Positions 45,191 to 53,619 of a stretch of 59,163 nucleotides of DNA are shown here, piece by piece. Numbering within the stretch: the stretch's first letter is position 1; every line of letters starts with the position of its first letter. The notes under the pieces are model-generated. The model did not search any database. It was not told the origin of the DNA and saw nothing but the letters and a program-made list of their open reading frames with translations. Source of the stretch: Candidatus Aminicenantota bacterium (GTDB lineage: Bacteria > Acidobacteriota > Aminicenantia > Aminicenantales > Saccharicenantaceae); assembly GCA_013178315.1 (NCBI GenBank), contig JABLWX010000025.1:1-59163 (forward strand). The letters are read 5' to 3'. The translations under genes were made by a program, and so were the position numbers.

Positions 45191-46978
45191 TCAGTCGGTC
45201 ACTCCTGCTGTGGAGTTTTCTTTCCTGGCCAGGATCAGGCCATCTGGTAATTTCTGCGGGGGTTGATTGAGGTAGAGCAGAACTTTTCTGGCCACTTCCC
45301 TGAAGACCGGAGCGGCCACCTGCCCTCCATAGTGAAACTGGCCCCGCGGTTCGTCAATAACCACGACCATGGAAATCAGGGGCTGGTCGGCCGGAACGAA
45401 ACCGGCAAAGGAAGCCACGTGCCTTTTGCTGGAATAAGCCCTGAGCTCCGGGTCATATTTCTGGGCGGTTCCAGTTTTGCCGGCCATCAGGTAACCGGGA
45501 AGGCCAGCCTCCCGGCCGGTGCCGGTTTCAACCACCGGCTCCAGGACCAGGTCGACCAGTTGCCGCACGGTTTCAGGCCTTAGGACGGACTGGCTGCCGG
45601 CCGGTGGTTCCAGGGCGGCGGTGATTATTCCAGACAGGGGAGAGGGCTGTTCCAGCCGGACCCTGGGTTTTACCAGGTAACCGCCGGTGGCAAAGACATT
45701 AAGTGTTCTCAACACCTGGATGGGCGTGGCCGAAATCTCGTAGCCGATGGCCACCCGCAGGGATGATTTCCGCCATTTTTCCAGCGGGTGAAAGATGCCG
45801 GACTCTTCACCGGGCAGGTCGATGCCGGTCTTTTCGCCGAAGCGGAAGGCCCTGAACATCCGGTAGATATTTTCAGCGCCGATGCGTTCGGCGATCTTTA
45901 TGGTTCCCACGTTTGAGGACTGGATGAAGACTTCGGGAAAGCTCAGCACGCCCATCCGGACGTGGTCCCGGACTATGGTTCCACCGAAAACCAGGTAACC
46001 CTGGCTGCAGTCATAATGGGTGTTCCAGTCAATCCCGGCCAGTTCCCGGGCGGCCGCGGCCGTGACCATCTTGACCGTCGAGCCGGGTTCGTAGGTATGC
46101 TGGATGGCCCGGTTGGGCATGACGTTTTCCGGCGGCGGGAAGTAGTTCGGGTCGTAGGAGGGATAGCTGGCCATGGCCAGGATTTCACCGGTCTGGGGGA
46201 CCGAGACGATGATGGTTCCCCAGTTGGCCTGGTGCTTTTCCACCGCCTGCTGCAGTTCCTTTTCCGCTATGTACTGGATGGTGGAATCTATCGTCAGGTA
46301 GAGGTCCTGGCCGGGCCTGGTTTCCTTGATGGTCTCGATGAAAAATTCCCTCTCGCGGGCATCCTTCATGATCAGCTGCTGGCCCTCTTCTCCCCTCAGC
46401 AGGGAGTTGTAATAGTACTCAACCCCGGCCAGCCCGAAGTCGTCCACGTTGACCCCGCCCAAGACATGGGCGGCCAGCGGGCCCTGCGGGTAGAACCTTC
46501 GGTTCTCTTCCAGCAGGTAGATACCGGGCAACTTGAGGCTCCGGATCTTTTCCGCCAGTTCGGGTGATATTTTTCTTTTGATCCAGGTAAAACGTTTTCG
46601 CTTTTCTATGGAACTGACTATTTTTCTTAGTTCCTGGTCCTTTAAGTCCAGCAGATTTTTCAACCGGTGGACGCTCTGGAGCTGCTGTTCCAGGCTTTCG
46701 CCTTTAACCGGCGAGAAGAACACCGAGGCTGCCGGCAGGCTGCGGGCCAGGATTTTCCCGTTCCGGTCGAATATCGTGCCCCTGGTGGGCAGGACGGTGA
46801 TCAGGTCCTGGCTCTGTTCCAGCACCTCGGCCTTTAATTTCTTGTGTTCCAGGACCTGGAGTTCCAGCAGCCGGACGCCGATGACCGCAAACCAGAAGAG
46901 GACGGCCACCAGTACAAACTTTACCTTCTGGCGGTGGCTGGTGGAAAAGGGCGACCTGTCCTGGAGAATAAGCCTCAT
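45191..46978 (-). CDS. ftsI: septal transpeptidase FtsI (PBP3-type)
   Basis: FtsI crosslinks septal peptidoglycan. It has a short cytoplasmic tail, one membrane segment (about residues 22-42), a pedestal domain beginning with the TRGTIFDRNG motif, and a transpeptidase domain with S300TVK303, S354SN356 and K501TGT. No PASTA domain follows; the C-terminal 30 residues are basic and Leu-rich. 595 residues is typical. It overlaps ftsL by four bases. Confidence 0.97.
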   Translation of the reverse strand: MRLILQDRSPFSTSHRQKVKFVLVAVLFWFAVIGVRLLELQVLEHKKLKAEVLEQSQDLITVLPTRGTIFDRNGKILARSLPAASVFFSPVKGESLEQQLQSVHRLKNLLDLKDQELRKIVSSIEKRKRFTWIKRKISPELAEKIRSLKLPGIYLLEENRRFYPQGPLAAHVLGGVNVDDFGLAGVEYYYNSLLRGEEGQQLIMKDAREREFFIETIKETRPGQDLYLTIDSTIQYIAEKELQQAVEKHQANWGTIIVSVPQTGEILAMASYPSYDPNYFPPPENVMPNRAIQHTYEPGSTVKMVTAAAARELAGIDWNTHYDCSQGYLVFGGTIVRDHVRMGVLSFPEVFIQSSNVGTIKIAERIGAENIYRMFRAFRFGEKTGIDLPGEESGIFHPLEKWRKSSLRVAIGYEISATPIQVLRTLNVFATGGYLVKPRVRLEQPSPLSGIITAALEPPAGSQSVLRPETVRQLVDLVLEPVVETGTGREAGLPGYLMAGKTGTAQKYDPELRAYSSKRHVASFAGFVPADQPLISMVVVIDEPRGQFHYGGQVAAPVFREVARKVLLYLNQPPQKLPDGLILARKENSTAGVTD

Positions 46979-47277
46979 TTCACCACCTGCTTTTCGAAGA
47001 TGACCTGGTCGGGCTTGGGGTCCTGGAGCTGGAGCTCGTTCCGGGCCACCCGGTCAATCCTTTCCAGGGACAGCAGGGCCTCCTTCCGGGTCTCCAGTTT
47101 CTTGATTTCCTCTTTCAGCTTTTCAACTTTCATTTCCAGTTCATGAATCCGGTAGCCCAGCCGGACCGATTCACTCTGGTACCAGATGTAAAAGGTCAGG
47201 TTGCCCAGGAACAGCACCGCCAGCCCGACCCCCAGGGCCAGCTGTTTCCAGCTATATTTTTTCCTGACCATGCTCAT
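46975..47277 (-). CDS. ftsL: cell division protein FtsL
   Basis: This 100-residue bitopic protein has a basic N-tail, a membrane segment (about residues 13-32) and a leucine-zipper-like coiled coil (about 38-75), followed by RIDRVARNELQLQDPKPDQVI, the FtsL closing pattern. It forms the FtsQ-FtsB-FtsL complex. GGAGCG precedes the first ATG. It overlaps rsmH and ftsI by four bases each, as is usual for this cluster. Confidence 0.94.
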   Translation of the reverse strand: MSMVRKKYSWKQLALGVGLAVLFLGNLTFYIWYQSESVRLGYRIHELEMKVEKLKEEIKKLETRKEALLSLERIDRVARNELQLQDPKPDQVIFEKQVVK

Positions 47278-48176
47278 ATTCGCTCCGCGGCCCGCAGCTT
47301 GGCCGAATGGCTGCGGGAATTGGTTTCTATTTCTTCCTGGGAAGGCCGGACCGGCTTGCGGGTCAGAATCTTGACCAGCGGCTGGCCCTTCTCCCCCGAA
47401 GCCAGTGACTGGAAAGCCTTTTTGACCAGGCGGTCCTCAAGGGAATGGAAGGAAATTACCACCAGCCTGGTGCCGGGCAGGCACTTCCTGGCCAGCCGGT
47501 CGAGGAAAACATCCAGGTTCTTAAGCTCCTGGTTGACCTCTATCCGCAGGGCCTGGAAGACCCTGGCCGCCGGATGCAGATGGTTCTTCTGCGGAACCCA
47601 GCGGTAGACTTCTTCCACCAGCCTCTTCAGGTCGGTGGTATTTTTTAGGAGCCCCAGCTTGCGCTGGCTGGCAATCTTGCGGGCCAGCAGCCGGGTGTGG
47701 TGCAGTTCTCCATACTTCTTGAAGATCTCGGCCAGGCGGGACTCGGGATAGGTCATCAGGACCTTTTCGGCCGTGGTCTTCTGTCTCGTGTCCATTCTCA
47801 TATCAAGCGGACCTTCCAGGTTGAAGCTGAAACCGCGCTCCGGGTTGTCGAGCTGAAAGGAAGAAATTCCCAGGTCGGCCAGAACGCCCTTAACTTCCTC
47901 AAAGGGAACGAGCTCCTGGAATTCCAGCATCTCCCTGAAATCCAGCTGAAACAGCTTGACCCGGTCCTTGTATTCGGCCAGCCTTTTGGCCGCAGCCTTG
48001 AGCGACAGTTCATCCAGGTCAAACCCGATTATTCTGGCTCCGGGATTTCTCCTCAAAATCTCCAGAGCATGTCCCCCCAGGCCTATGGTGCAATCTATAT
48101 AGAGCCCCGGCCGCGAGGCCTGCAAATAGGCCAGGGTTTCCTCAACCAGGACTGGCCTGTGCCCGCAATCTTTCAT
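47274..48176 (-). CDS. rsmH: 16S rRNA (cytosine(1402)-N(4))-methyltransferase RsmH
   Basis: RsmH (MraW) methylates C1402 in the 16S rRNA decoding centre using SAM. Visible features are HRPVLVEETLAYL at the start, the SAM loop DCTIGLGGHALEIL, DLGISSFQLDNPERGFSF, RVFQALRIEVN and SFHSLEDRLVK. 300 residues is normal. It overlaps mraZ by four bases (ATGA). Confidence 0.97.
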   Translation of the reverse strand: MKDCGHRPVLVEETLAYLQASRPGLYIDCTIGLGGHALEILRRNPGARIIGFDLDELSLKAAAKRLAEYKDRVKLFQLDFREMLEFQELVPFEEVKGVLADLGISSFQLDNPERGFSFNLEGPLDMRMDTRQKTTAEKVLMTYPESRLAEIFKKYGELHHTRLLARKIASQRKLGLLKNTTDLKRLVEEVYRWVPQKNHLHPAARVFQALRIEVNQELKNLDVFLDRLARKCLPGTRLVVISFHSLEDRLVKKAFQSLASGEKGQPLVKILTRKPVRPSQEEIETNSRSHSAKLRAAERI

Positions 48177-48655
48177 TCAGTCTTTCCTCGGGGGACAAGA
48201 CGGGCAATATTTTCGAAATCCTCCTCGCTCAGGGGCCGTTTTTCGATTATCGATTCCAGGACTTCCTTGTTCCAGATTTCCAGGTGGTTGTTAAGTCCGA
48301 TCACCTCCACTTCGGTGTTGAGCCTGGCCTTTTCGCGGAGCGTCTGGCTGATCAACACCCTTCCCTTGGCATCGATCTGATGATGACTGCCTTTCAGGTT
48401 AACCCGCAGCAGGAAGCGCCTGACGTCGGGACGGAGGGCCAGGGCCCCCTCGTTGGCGATGCTGGTCATCTGTTCCCAGACCGCCAGCGGATAGAGCTGC
48501 ACCGCTTCGTCGGTGAGAGAAGTTATGAAGACATCCTTACCGAAAGACTGTTCGATGATGTCGCGGAATTTTTCGGGAATTTTCAGCCGGCCGCTGCGGT
48601 CGAGGCGAGCCGAGTAGCTTCCGATCAGCAAGTTGTTGGCGGCTTCTTTTCCCAT
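48173..48655 (-). CDS. mraZ: transcriptional regulator MraZ
   Basis: MraZ is a conserved AbrB-fold regulator that binds repeats before its own gene and controls the division cluster. Both half-domains are clear: LLIGSYSARLDRSGRLKIPEKF and HHQIDAKGRVLISQTLREKA (split here at residues 9 to 30 and about 88 to 107). I choose ATG 48655, giving 160 residues; the open frame extends to a TTG at 48706, but that would lie upstream of the predicted transcript start. The ATG sits inside the last of the three MraZ-type repeats. Confidence 0.95.
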   Translation of the reverse strand: MGKEAANNLLIGSYSARLDRSGRLKIPEKFRDIIEQSFGKDVFITSLTDEAVQLYPLAVWEQMTSIANEGALALRPDVRRFLLRVNLKGSHHQIDAKGRVLISQTLREKARLNTEVEVIGLNNHLEIWNKEVLESIIEKRPLSEEDFENIARLVPRGKTE

Positions 48656-48680
48656 TTTATCCCGTTTTATCCCATTTTGA
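48651..48680 (-). promoter_or_regulatory. MraZ-type operator, three 10-base direct repeats
   Basis: On the minus strand the sequence reads TGGGATAAAA, CGGGATAAAA, TGGGA at an exact 10-base step. TGGGN boxes spaced by five bases are the known MraZ binding pattern. The third box contains the G of the mraZ ATG, so operator and start codon overlap. Confidence 0.8.
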
Positions 48681-48684
48681 GTTA

Positions 48685-48713
48685 AATATAAGAAAGAAAA
48701 TTGCAAAAGTCAA
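48685..48713 (-). promoter_or_regulatory. sigma70 promoter of the division/cell wall cluster
   Basis: TTGACT (48708-48713) and TATATT (48685-48690) are separated by exactly 17 bases on the minus strand. Transcription would begin near 48678, at the edge of the MraZ repeats, giving a leader of about 23 bases. Confidence 0.8.
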
Positions 48714-48785
48714 GAAAAAAATCCCATCAGAATAAAATATTTTTAGGCGGTGATAACAGAGAGAAAAAGGGAGGGGAGGGACCGG

Positions 48786-49502
48786 TTAGTCTTCGGTCCG
48801 CGAAGGGGCGTATTCTTCCAGCAAATGCCGGGCCTTTTCCAGGTCCTTCTGGAGGACCATGATTATGGTTTCGCCGAGCCCGTCCATGGTGAAAGGATAG
48901 ATGGAGTGGACGATCTGGCCCTTGAGAAGGCAGTAGATGCCGTTGGTGCCAAGAAAGCTCTTGATGACTTCGGCCTCGGCCAGGCTCCAGACCCGGGTCA
49001 GCTCGACCAGCGTTTCTTCCTGTTCGGGTCCCGTTTCGGAGGAAGGTGTAATCTGGCCAGGTTCAACCCGGTCCTGCTCGGCGGGATGTTTTTCCCGCCA
49101 GGCGAAATAATCATCAAGTATCTGTCTGTGGTCAAAGGCTAGCGGAAAATTAATTTCTTCGCGGGTGAAGACCCCGGCTTTCCCGGCGTCGTCGGCGGCC
49201 TCCGGCGTTCCTTCCGCCCGGGCGATGAACACGGTTGATATGGTGTGGCGTCTCGGGTCTCGTCCCGGGTCCGAGTAGGTATGGAACTGCCTGATGAGTT
49301 CAACCTGGAGCGAGGTTTCTTCCCTGGCCTCGCGGATGGCAGCCTGTTCCAGGGTCTCTCCGTAATCCACGAAGCCACCGGGAAGGGCCCAGCCATGGGG
49401 TGGATTCTTTCTTTCGATCAGCACTATACCGGTTCGCCCATCGGGCAGCCTGATTTCTATGATCAGATCTACAGCCGGGACAGGATGCTTTCTTTCGCTC
49501 AT
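48786..49502 (-). CDS. Nudix hydrolase fused to a DUF2007-like domain
   Basis: The first 140 residues are a Nudix domain; the box G43-x5-E49-x7-R57-E58-xx-E61-E62 is complete, and [16 protein letters not shown] is typical of ADP-ribose or NTP pyrophosphohydrolases. After an acidic, low-complexity linker (about 143-168) the last 65 residues ([20 protein letters not shown]..., [14 protein letters not shown] strand, [15 protein letters not shown]) resemble DUF2007, a small PII-like 'putative signal transducing' domain. The pairing of the two is not one I know as standard. It lies 43 bases after the FBP aldolase/phosphatase gene in the same direction. Confidence 0.85.
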   Translation of the reverse strand: MSERKHPVPAVDLIIEIRLPDGRTGIVLIERKNPPHGWALPGGFVDYGETLEQAAIREAREETSLQVELIRQFHTYSDPGRDPRRHTISTVFIARAEGTPEAADDAGKAGVFTREEINFPLAFDHRQILDDYFAWREKHPAEQDRVEPGQITPSSETGPEQEETLVELTRVWSLAEAEVIKSFLGTNGIYCLLKGQIVHSIYPFTMDGLGETIIMVLQKDLEKARHLLEEYAPSRTED

Positions 49503-49545
49503 GGTGAATGCTTCCCGGCTAAAATACTGCCGGCAGTCGAAAAAG

Positions 49546-50646
49546 TCAATCCGAGAGCTTAAACTTCTTTTCCAGCTGCTTCAGCTTTTCCACCACCCCG
49601 CCATACTCCAGCTCGGAGTAAGGCAGCATGGACGGCCCGCAGAATCCCTGGCGCCTGATTTCCGAGGCCTTCAGGGCAATTTGAGTCCTTATGGCTTCCC
49701 AGTATGGGTGGTCGAAAACGTCGGCCGGTTCCGACAGACGGCCCTCTTTCATGGAGAAGGCTGCCCCGGTCACCACCGGCGGGCCGTCGAAATAGGAAAC
49801 AGTGGCATTCAGCCGGCAGGGCATCAGCGGCCCGATGTGGCTGCCACGCATGAATCCGGCCACGTAATGTCCGATGTTAAACGGGGCCAGGACTTCGCCC
49901 GTGGCCGGGAATTCTCCCTGGACCCGGACCAGGGCCACCGGGTCGTCCTTTCCGGTGTACTTGCCGGCGATGTTATGCAGGCGCTGGGTGGAGATGGCCA
50001 CGGCCTGGTTCCCGGTGCTGCGGGACCAGATGCTCTCGATGACATATTTTTCGGTGTCCCGGAGCAGGGCGGCAATATCGTAAAGTTCTTCCGGGGCCAC
50101 CAGCTCAATTACCTTATTTTTTTCGGTGTAGCTGACGTCGATGATTCGGAACCTGTAACCCTGGCTCATCTTCGGACTGAGGATCAGGCCGGAACAGTAC
50201 ATCGGGTCGGCGAAGGCCAGGTAAAAGGGCAGATTGTAAGCACCGGGGTCGGTCTTGTCGGCGGCAAAAAAGATGAAAGGCTCGTTTTCCCTTTCCTCGA
50301 TCTCCATTTCGGCCACGGCCGGCCCCAGTCCCTTGACGTTCCCGGAAAAAGCGTCTTTTAGCAGGTCCTGACCTGCTCCATACAGCCCGGTCTTTTTGGC
50401 CACGGCCGTGCCGGCCAGGAAAGCTTCCCAGGCCAGCTGGTGTATCTTTTCGTTGCCGGTTCCACCGGTGTGGGTGCAGAGGATGGCGATGTCATCCCCG
50501 GTGGAACTGATGTAGTAATCAATCAACAGGTCCTTGCTCCTGGCGGCCACGAAATTCCTGACCTCCTGGAGAAGAGCCAGGCTGGGCTTGATATGGCCGC
50601 CGATGCTGCCGATATCGGCTTTTAAGACACTGATTGTGATTTTCAT
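49546..50646 (-). CDS. archaeal-type fructose-1,6-bisphosphate aldolase/phosphatase
   Basis: This bifunctional enzyme makes fructose 6-phosphate directly from triose phosphates in gluconeogenesis, using several Mg ions. It shows [14 protein letters not shown] at the N-terminus, the [15 protein letters not shown] segment, [20 protein letters not shown], the [15 protein letters not shown] segment and the closing [12 protein letters not shown]. The family is mainly archaeal and from deeply branching bacteria. I start at 50646, where GGGAGGC stands just upstream, rather than at a frame start 20 codons earlier. 366 residues is normal. Confidence 0.96.
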   Translation of the reverse strand: MKITISVLKADIGSIGGHIKPSLALLQEVRNFVAARSKDLLIDYYISSTGDDIAILCTHTGGTGNEKIHQLAWEAFLAGTAVAKKTGLYGAGQDLLKDAFSGNVKGLGPAVAEMEIEERENEPFIFFAADKTDPGAYNLPFYLAFADPMYCSGLILSPKMSQGYRFRIIDVSYTEKNKVIELVAPEELYDIAALLRDTEKYVIESIWSRSTGNQAVAISTQRLHNIAGKYTGKDDPVALVRVQGEFPATGEVLAPFNIGHYVAGFMRGSHIGPLMPCRLNATVSYFDGPPVVTGAAFSMKEGRLSEPADVFDHPYWEAIRTQIALKASEIRRQGFCGPSMLPYSELEYGGVVEKLKQLEKKFKLSD

Positions 50647-50677
50647 ACCTGCCTCCCGAAAATGATTCCCGTCTATA

Positions 50678-50706
50678 AATTTAAGCAGGCTGATGTTGGA
50701 AGTCAA
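50678..50706 (-). promoter_or_regulatory. predicted sigma70 promoter for the FBP aldolase/phosphatase-Nudix pair
   Basis: TTGACT (50701-50706), 17 bases, TAAATT (50678-50683) on the minus strand, about 30 bases before the start. The remaining intergenic DNA up to 50913 shows no gene I can support. Confidence 0.55.
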
Positions 50707-50913
50707 ACACCAATCTTGTAGAGAGAGGCGGGTGGGGAGTCGACCAGGAGTGATCGGAGTTGCGAGCGGGCAATCACTTGGGATGGGTTCCGCCCGGCTC
50801 GGGATAACTTCTACCAGAGAAGCTCCGTTGTGCCAGGTTGGTCATTATCTGGCCGAGCGGGTGAAAGAGTATTTTTGCGGAGCCCTGTGCCCGGGAAAAT
50901 TTTTCCAGCCAGC

Positions 50914-52164
50914 CTAAAAGTAGGTCGCCGGGAAAAAAAGGAGTATCTGCAGAGCCCGGACCTTCTGCTCGAAATCTGGCTGGTAGCGCGAGGGCAGAGG
51001 TTCGGCCGGCTGGAATTTCCAGCTCAGGGGGTTGACGTACTTGCCATGGTAGAGGAGCCGGTAATCAAGATGGGGACCGGTTGACTCGCCGCTCGAGCCG
51101 ACGTAACCGATAACCTGCCCACCCTCCACCCGGGCTCCGGTTTTAATCCCCGCGGCCAGTGATTTTAAGTGCAGGTACATGGTTTCGTAGGCATTCTTGT
51201 GGCGGATCCTGACCATGCGGCCGGCGGCTCCATTCCAGCCGGCAAAGGTTACCACTCCGTCAGCCGTGGACTGGACGGGAGTGCCGATGGGAGCGGCATA
51301 GTCTATACCATAATGCGGCCTGTAAATCTTGCGGATGGGGTGGAGGCGGCTGGAACTGAAGCGCGAGGTGATCCGGGCGTAACGCAGGGGCGATTTCAGG
51401 AATTCCTTCCTGAGCGAACCGCCGCCGGCTTCAAAATAATCGGCCTTTCCGCTGTCCGGAAAAACATAGCGGTAGGCTTCGAACACCTGGTTCTTGTTCA
51501 CGAAGCGGGCGGCCAGGATCGGGCCGTAACCGCTGAACTGGCCGTTGATGTATTTTTTTTCGACCAGCAGCCGGAAGCTGTCGTCCTGCCGCAGGTCAAC
51601 GTAGAAATCAATTGCCCAGCCAAAAATCTCGGCCATCATCAGGGCCAGAAGGTCCTGTTCACCGGCCTGATTAACGGCCGCGATCAGAGAGTCCTTGATG
51701 ATTCCCTCCACCAGGACCAGCTGCCTGGTCACGGGGTGGTACTTGATGCTGGCTGAAGGTGGAGATTGGGTGAGGTCAACTTCCAGGTAGCTCTCGGGGT
51801 CAAGGTCGAGCTGAAAGGCGGTATAGGACTCGCCCTGCCGGAGCAATCTCAACTTTTTTCCGGCCGGAATCCTGGCCAGGTCGTAGACCTTCATGGTGGC
51901 CTCCCTGATTTCAATTACCCGGGAGGCTGAAAAACCGGCGGGAGCCAGGAGGTCGGTTATGGTCTTACCGGCTGGAATTGTGAATTCCTCGGTTATGATT
52001 GGCGGAGCTTCTGGCTCTTGGCTGGCTTCGGTAACTTCGGGCCTGGCCGCCTGTTGGTCGGAGCTTCTCGAAATTAGCAGGATGAAGGTGATGATGGCCA
52101 GCAGCAGGAGCAGAAGGGCTACCGCCAGTACTTTTTTTCGGTTGATCCTGGCTCTGGCTCTCAT
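50914..52164 (-). CDS. M23-family peptidoglycan endopeptidase
   Basis: A membrane-anchored LytM/MepM-type metallopeptidase that cuts stem-peptide crosslinks. A membrane segment (about residues 13-33) is followed by a Glu/Pro-rich linker, a LysM- or OapA-like region (FTIPAGKTITDLLAPAG) and a second domain, then the catalytic domain with HYGIDYAAP (His and Asp zinc ligands) and MYLHLKSL and GPHLDYRL (the other His ligands). About 416 residues. It begins 13 bases after pssA ends; ATG 52164 is preferred over the adjacent TTG. Confidence 0.95.
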   Translation of the reverse strand: MRARARINRKKVLAVALLLLLLAIITFILLISRSSDQQAARPEVTEASQEPEAPPIITEEFTIPAGKTITDLLAPAGFSASRVIEIREATMKVYDLARIPAGKKLRLLRQGESYTAFQLDLDPESYLEVDLTQSPPSASIKYHPVTRQLVLVEGIIKDSLIAAVNQAGEQDLLALMMAEIFGWAIDFYVDLRQDDSFRLLVEKKYINGQFSGYGPILAARFVNKNQVFEAYRYVFPDSGKADYFEAGGGSLRKEFLKSPLRYARITSRFSSSRLHPIRKIYRPHYGIDYAAPIGTPVQSTADGVVTFAGWNGAAGRMVRIRHKNAYETMYLHLKSLAAGIKTGARVEGGQVIGYVGSSGESTGPHLDYRLLYHGKYVNPLSWKFQPAEPLPSRYQPDFEQKVRALQILLFFPATYF

Positions 52165-52177
52165 CAAGTCAGCGGGA

Positions 52178-52960
52178 TTATTCCTTGGAGTCGAGGGATT
52201 TGCCGGCTTCGTGTTTTTCAGCGACGGGCCTGGGTGCTGTCTTCCTTCTCAATTTGAGCACCAGGAAGTCAACCGGGCCATAGATAACGTTGAGGGTGGT
52301 GAACAGCAACAGGAAGTATTTCGGACGGAAAAGCAGGCCGGTCAGGACCACGGCCAGCAACAGGCCGGTCTTCATGTCCACCGGTCGGTTGATGATAAAG
52401 GAGATAAAGTTCCGGTAACGGAGGGTGCTGATCATCAGCAGGCTTACTATTACCACCAGGGCGGACAGGTAAAAGGCGCTCACGGTCTGATAGTTTGGCT
52501 CGGGGTGAAAAATAACCAGAGAGGCCAGGAAGATGGCTGCCGAGGGTACGGTCAGGCCCTGGTAAAAGCGCCGGTCTGGCAGGCTCTTGGTTCTGACGTT
52601 ATAGCGGGCCAGCCGCAACAACCCGCCCACGATGAATAGAAAGCTGAAAAATATGCCGGCCGGTCCCAGAACTTTGAGGCCCCAGAAGTACATCAGAAGA
52701 GAGGCGGCCGCGGCGAAAGAAATAGCATCGGCCAGCGAATCCAGCTGGATACCGAAATCAGAACTGGTCCTGGTAGCCCTGGCCACCAGGCCATCCAGGC
52801 CGTCCAGCATGGCCGCGATTATGATCCAGAGAGCTGCCCAGCGGTAGCGCCCGTAAAAGGTTGAAGTCAGGCTGAGAAAACCGAAGAAGACGTTGGTCAG
52901 GGTAAAAACGCTGGGCAGAAAGTAGAGCCGGGGAACCGGTTGCTTAATTCTGACTTTCAT
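52178..52960 (-). CDS. pssA: CDP-diacylglycerol--serine O-phosphatidyltransferase
   Basis: PssA makes phosphatidylserine from CDP-diacylglycerol and L-serine. The CDP-alcohol phosphotransferase motif is complete: D56-G57-xx-A60-R61-x8-G70-xxx-D74-xxx-D78. About eight membrane segments are visible, as in the Gram-positive/archaeal-type enzyme. A charged C-terminal tail of about 25 residues follows. It overlaps psd by 17 bases, so the two steps to phosphatidylethanolamine are co-expressed. Confidence 0.96.
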   Translation of the reverse strand: MKVRIKQPVPRLYFLPSVFTLTNVFFGFLSLTSTFYGRYRWAALWIIIAAMLDGLDGLVARATRTSSDFGIQLDSLADAISFAAAASLLMYFWGLKVLGPAGIFFSFLFIVGGLLRLARYNVRTKSLPDRRFYQGLTVPSAAIFLASLVIFHPEPNYQTVSAFYLSALVVIVSLLMISTLRYRNFISFIINRPVDMKTGLLLAVVLTGLLFRPKYFLLLFTTLNVIYGPVDFLVLKLRRKTAPRPVAEKHEAGKSLDSKE

Positions 52961-53585
52961 CTCTCCACTCTCCGATGACCGACAGACCTCCTTTAACCTT
53001 CTGGTTCAGGCCGACCTTAAGCTCAACATTTCCGGGCAGGTACAGGTCAACCCTCGAGCCGAAGTACATCAGGCCGATTTTCTGCCCGGCAGCCACCCTG
53101 TCTCCGGGCTTAACATAGCACTTTATCCGCCTGGCGGCAACCCCGACCATCTGCTTTAAGAAGATGCGGCCCTTTTCTCCCTGCAGCAGCAGGCTGTTGG
53201 ATTCATTCTGGCTGCTGGCCTCTTCCCGGTAGGCCGGGAAAAACTTGCCGGGCTGGTAATCCACTCTTATAACCTCGGCTGCCAGGGGAGCGCGGGTGAA
53301 ATGAACGTCGAGCAGGGAGAGAAAAATGCTGACAACTTTTCCGGAGCCGCCCAGGTCCGGGTGGCTGGAAAATTCTTCAATTTTTATAACCTGCCCGTCG
53401 GCCGGCGACAGCACCAGGTTCTCTCCGGCCGGTGGCCTTCTTTCCGGGTCGCGGAAAAAGAAAATGAACGCGGCCGAGAGCAGCAGGAAAAACAGGCTGG
53501 CCAGCCACCAGCCGAGCACCAGTGTCAGTAAAAAAACCAGCAGCGACGGCAGGTAAAATATCGAACCTTCTCTGGCAACTTTCAT
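52944..53585 (-). CDS. psd: phosphatidylserine decarboxylase (short type)
   Basis: Psd decarboxylates phosphatidylserine to phosphatidylethanolamine and is processed by self-cleavage to form a pyruvoyl group. The GS cleavage site is G176-S177 in YFGSRVDLYLP; FFRDPERRPP, LSPADGQV and DVHFTRAPLA are family motifs. Two short membrane segments fall within residues 10-44. I start at ATG 53585 behind GGTGAGG; the longer frame runs inside the next gene. 213 residues fits the short bacterial type. Confidence 0.95.
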   Translation of the reverse strand: MKVAREGSIFYLPSLLVFLLTLVLGWWLASLFFLLLSAAFIFFFRDPERRPPAGENLVLSPADGQVIKIEEFSSHPDLGGSGKVVSIFLSLLDVHFTRAPLAAEVIRVDYQPGKFFPAYREEASSQNESNSLLLQGEKGRIFLKQMVGVAARRIKCYVKPGDRVAAGQKIGLMYFGSRVDLYLPGNVELKVGLNQKVKGGLSVIGEWRDESQN

Positions 53586-53619
53586 TCTATGTCCCTCACC
53601 TTGCTTATTATTATAGGGC

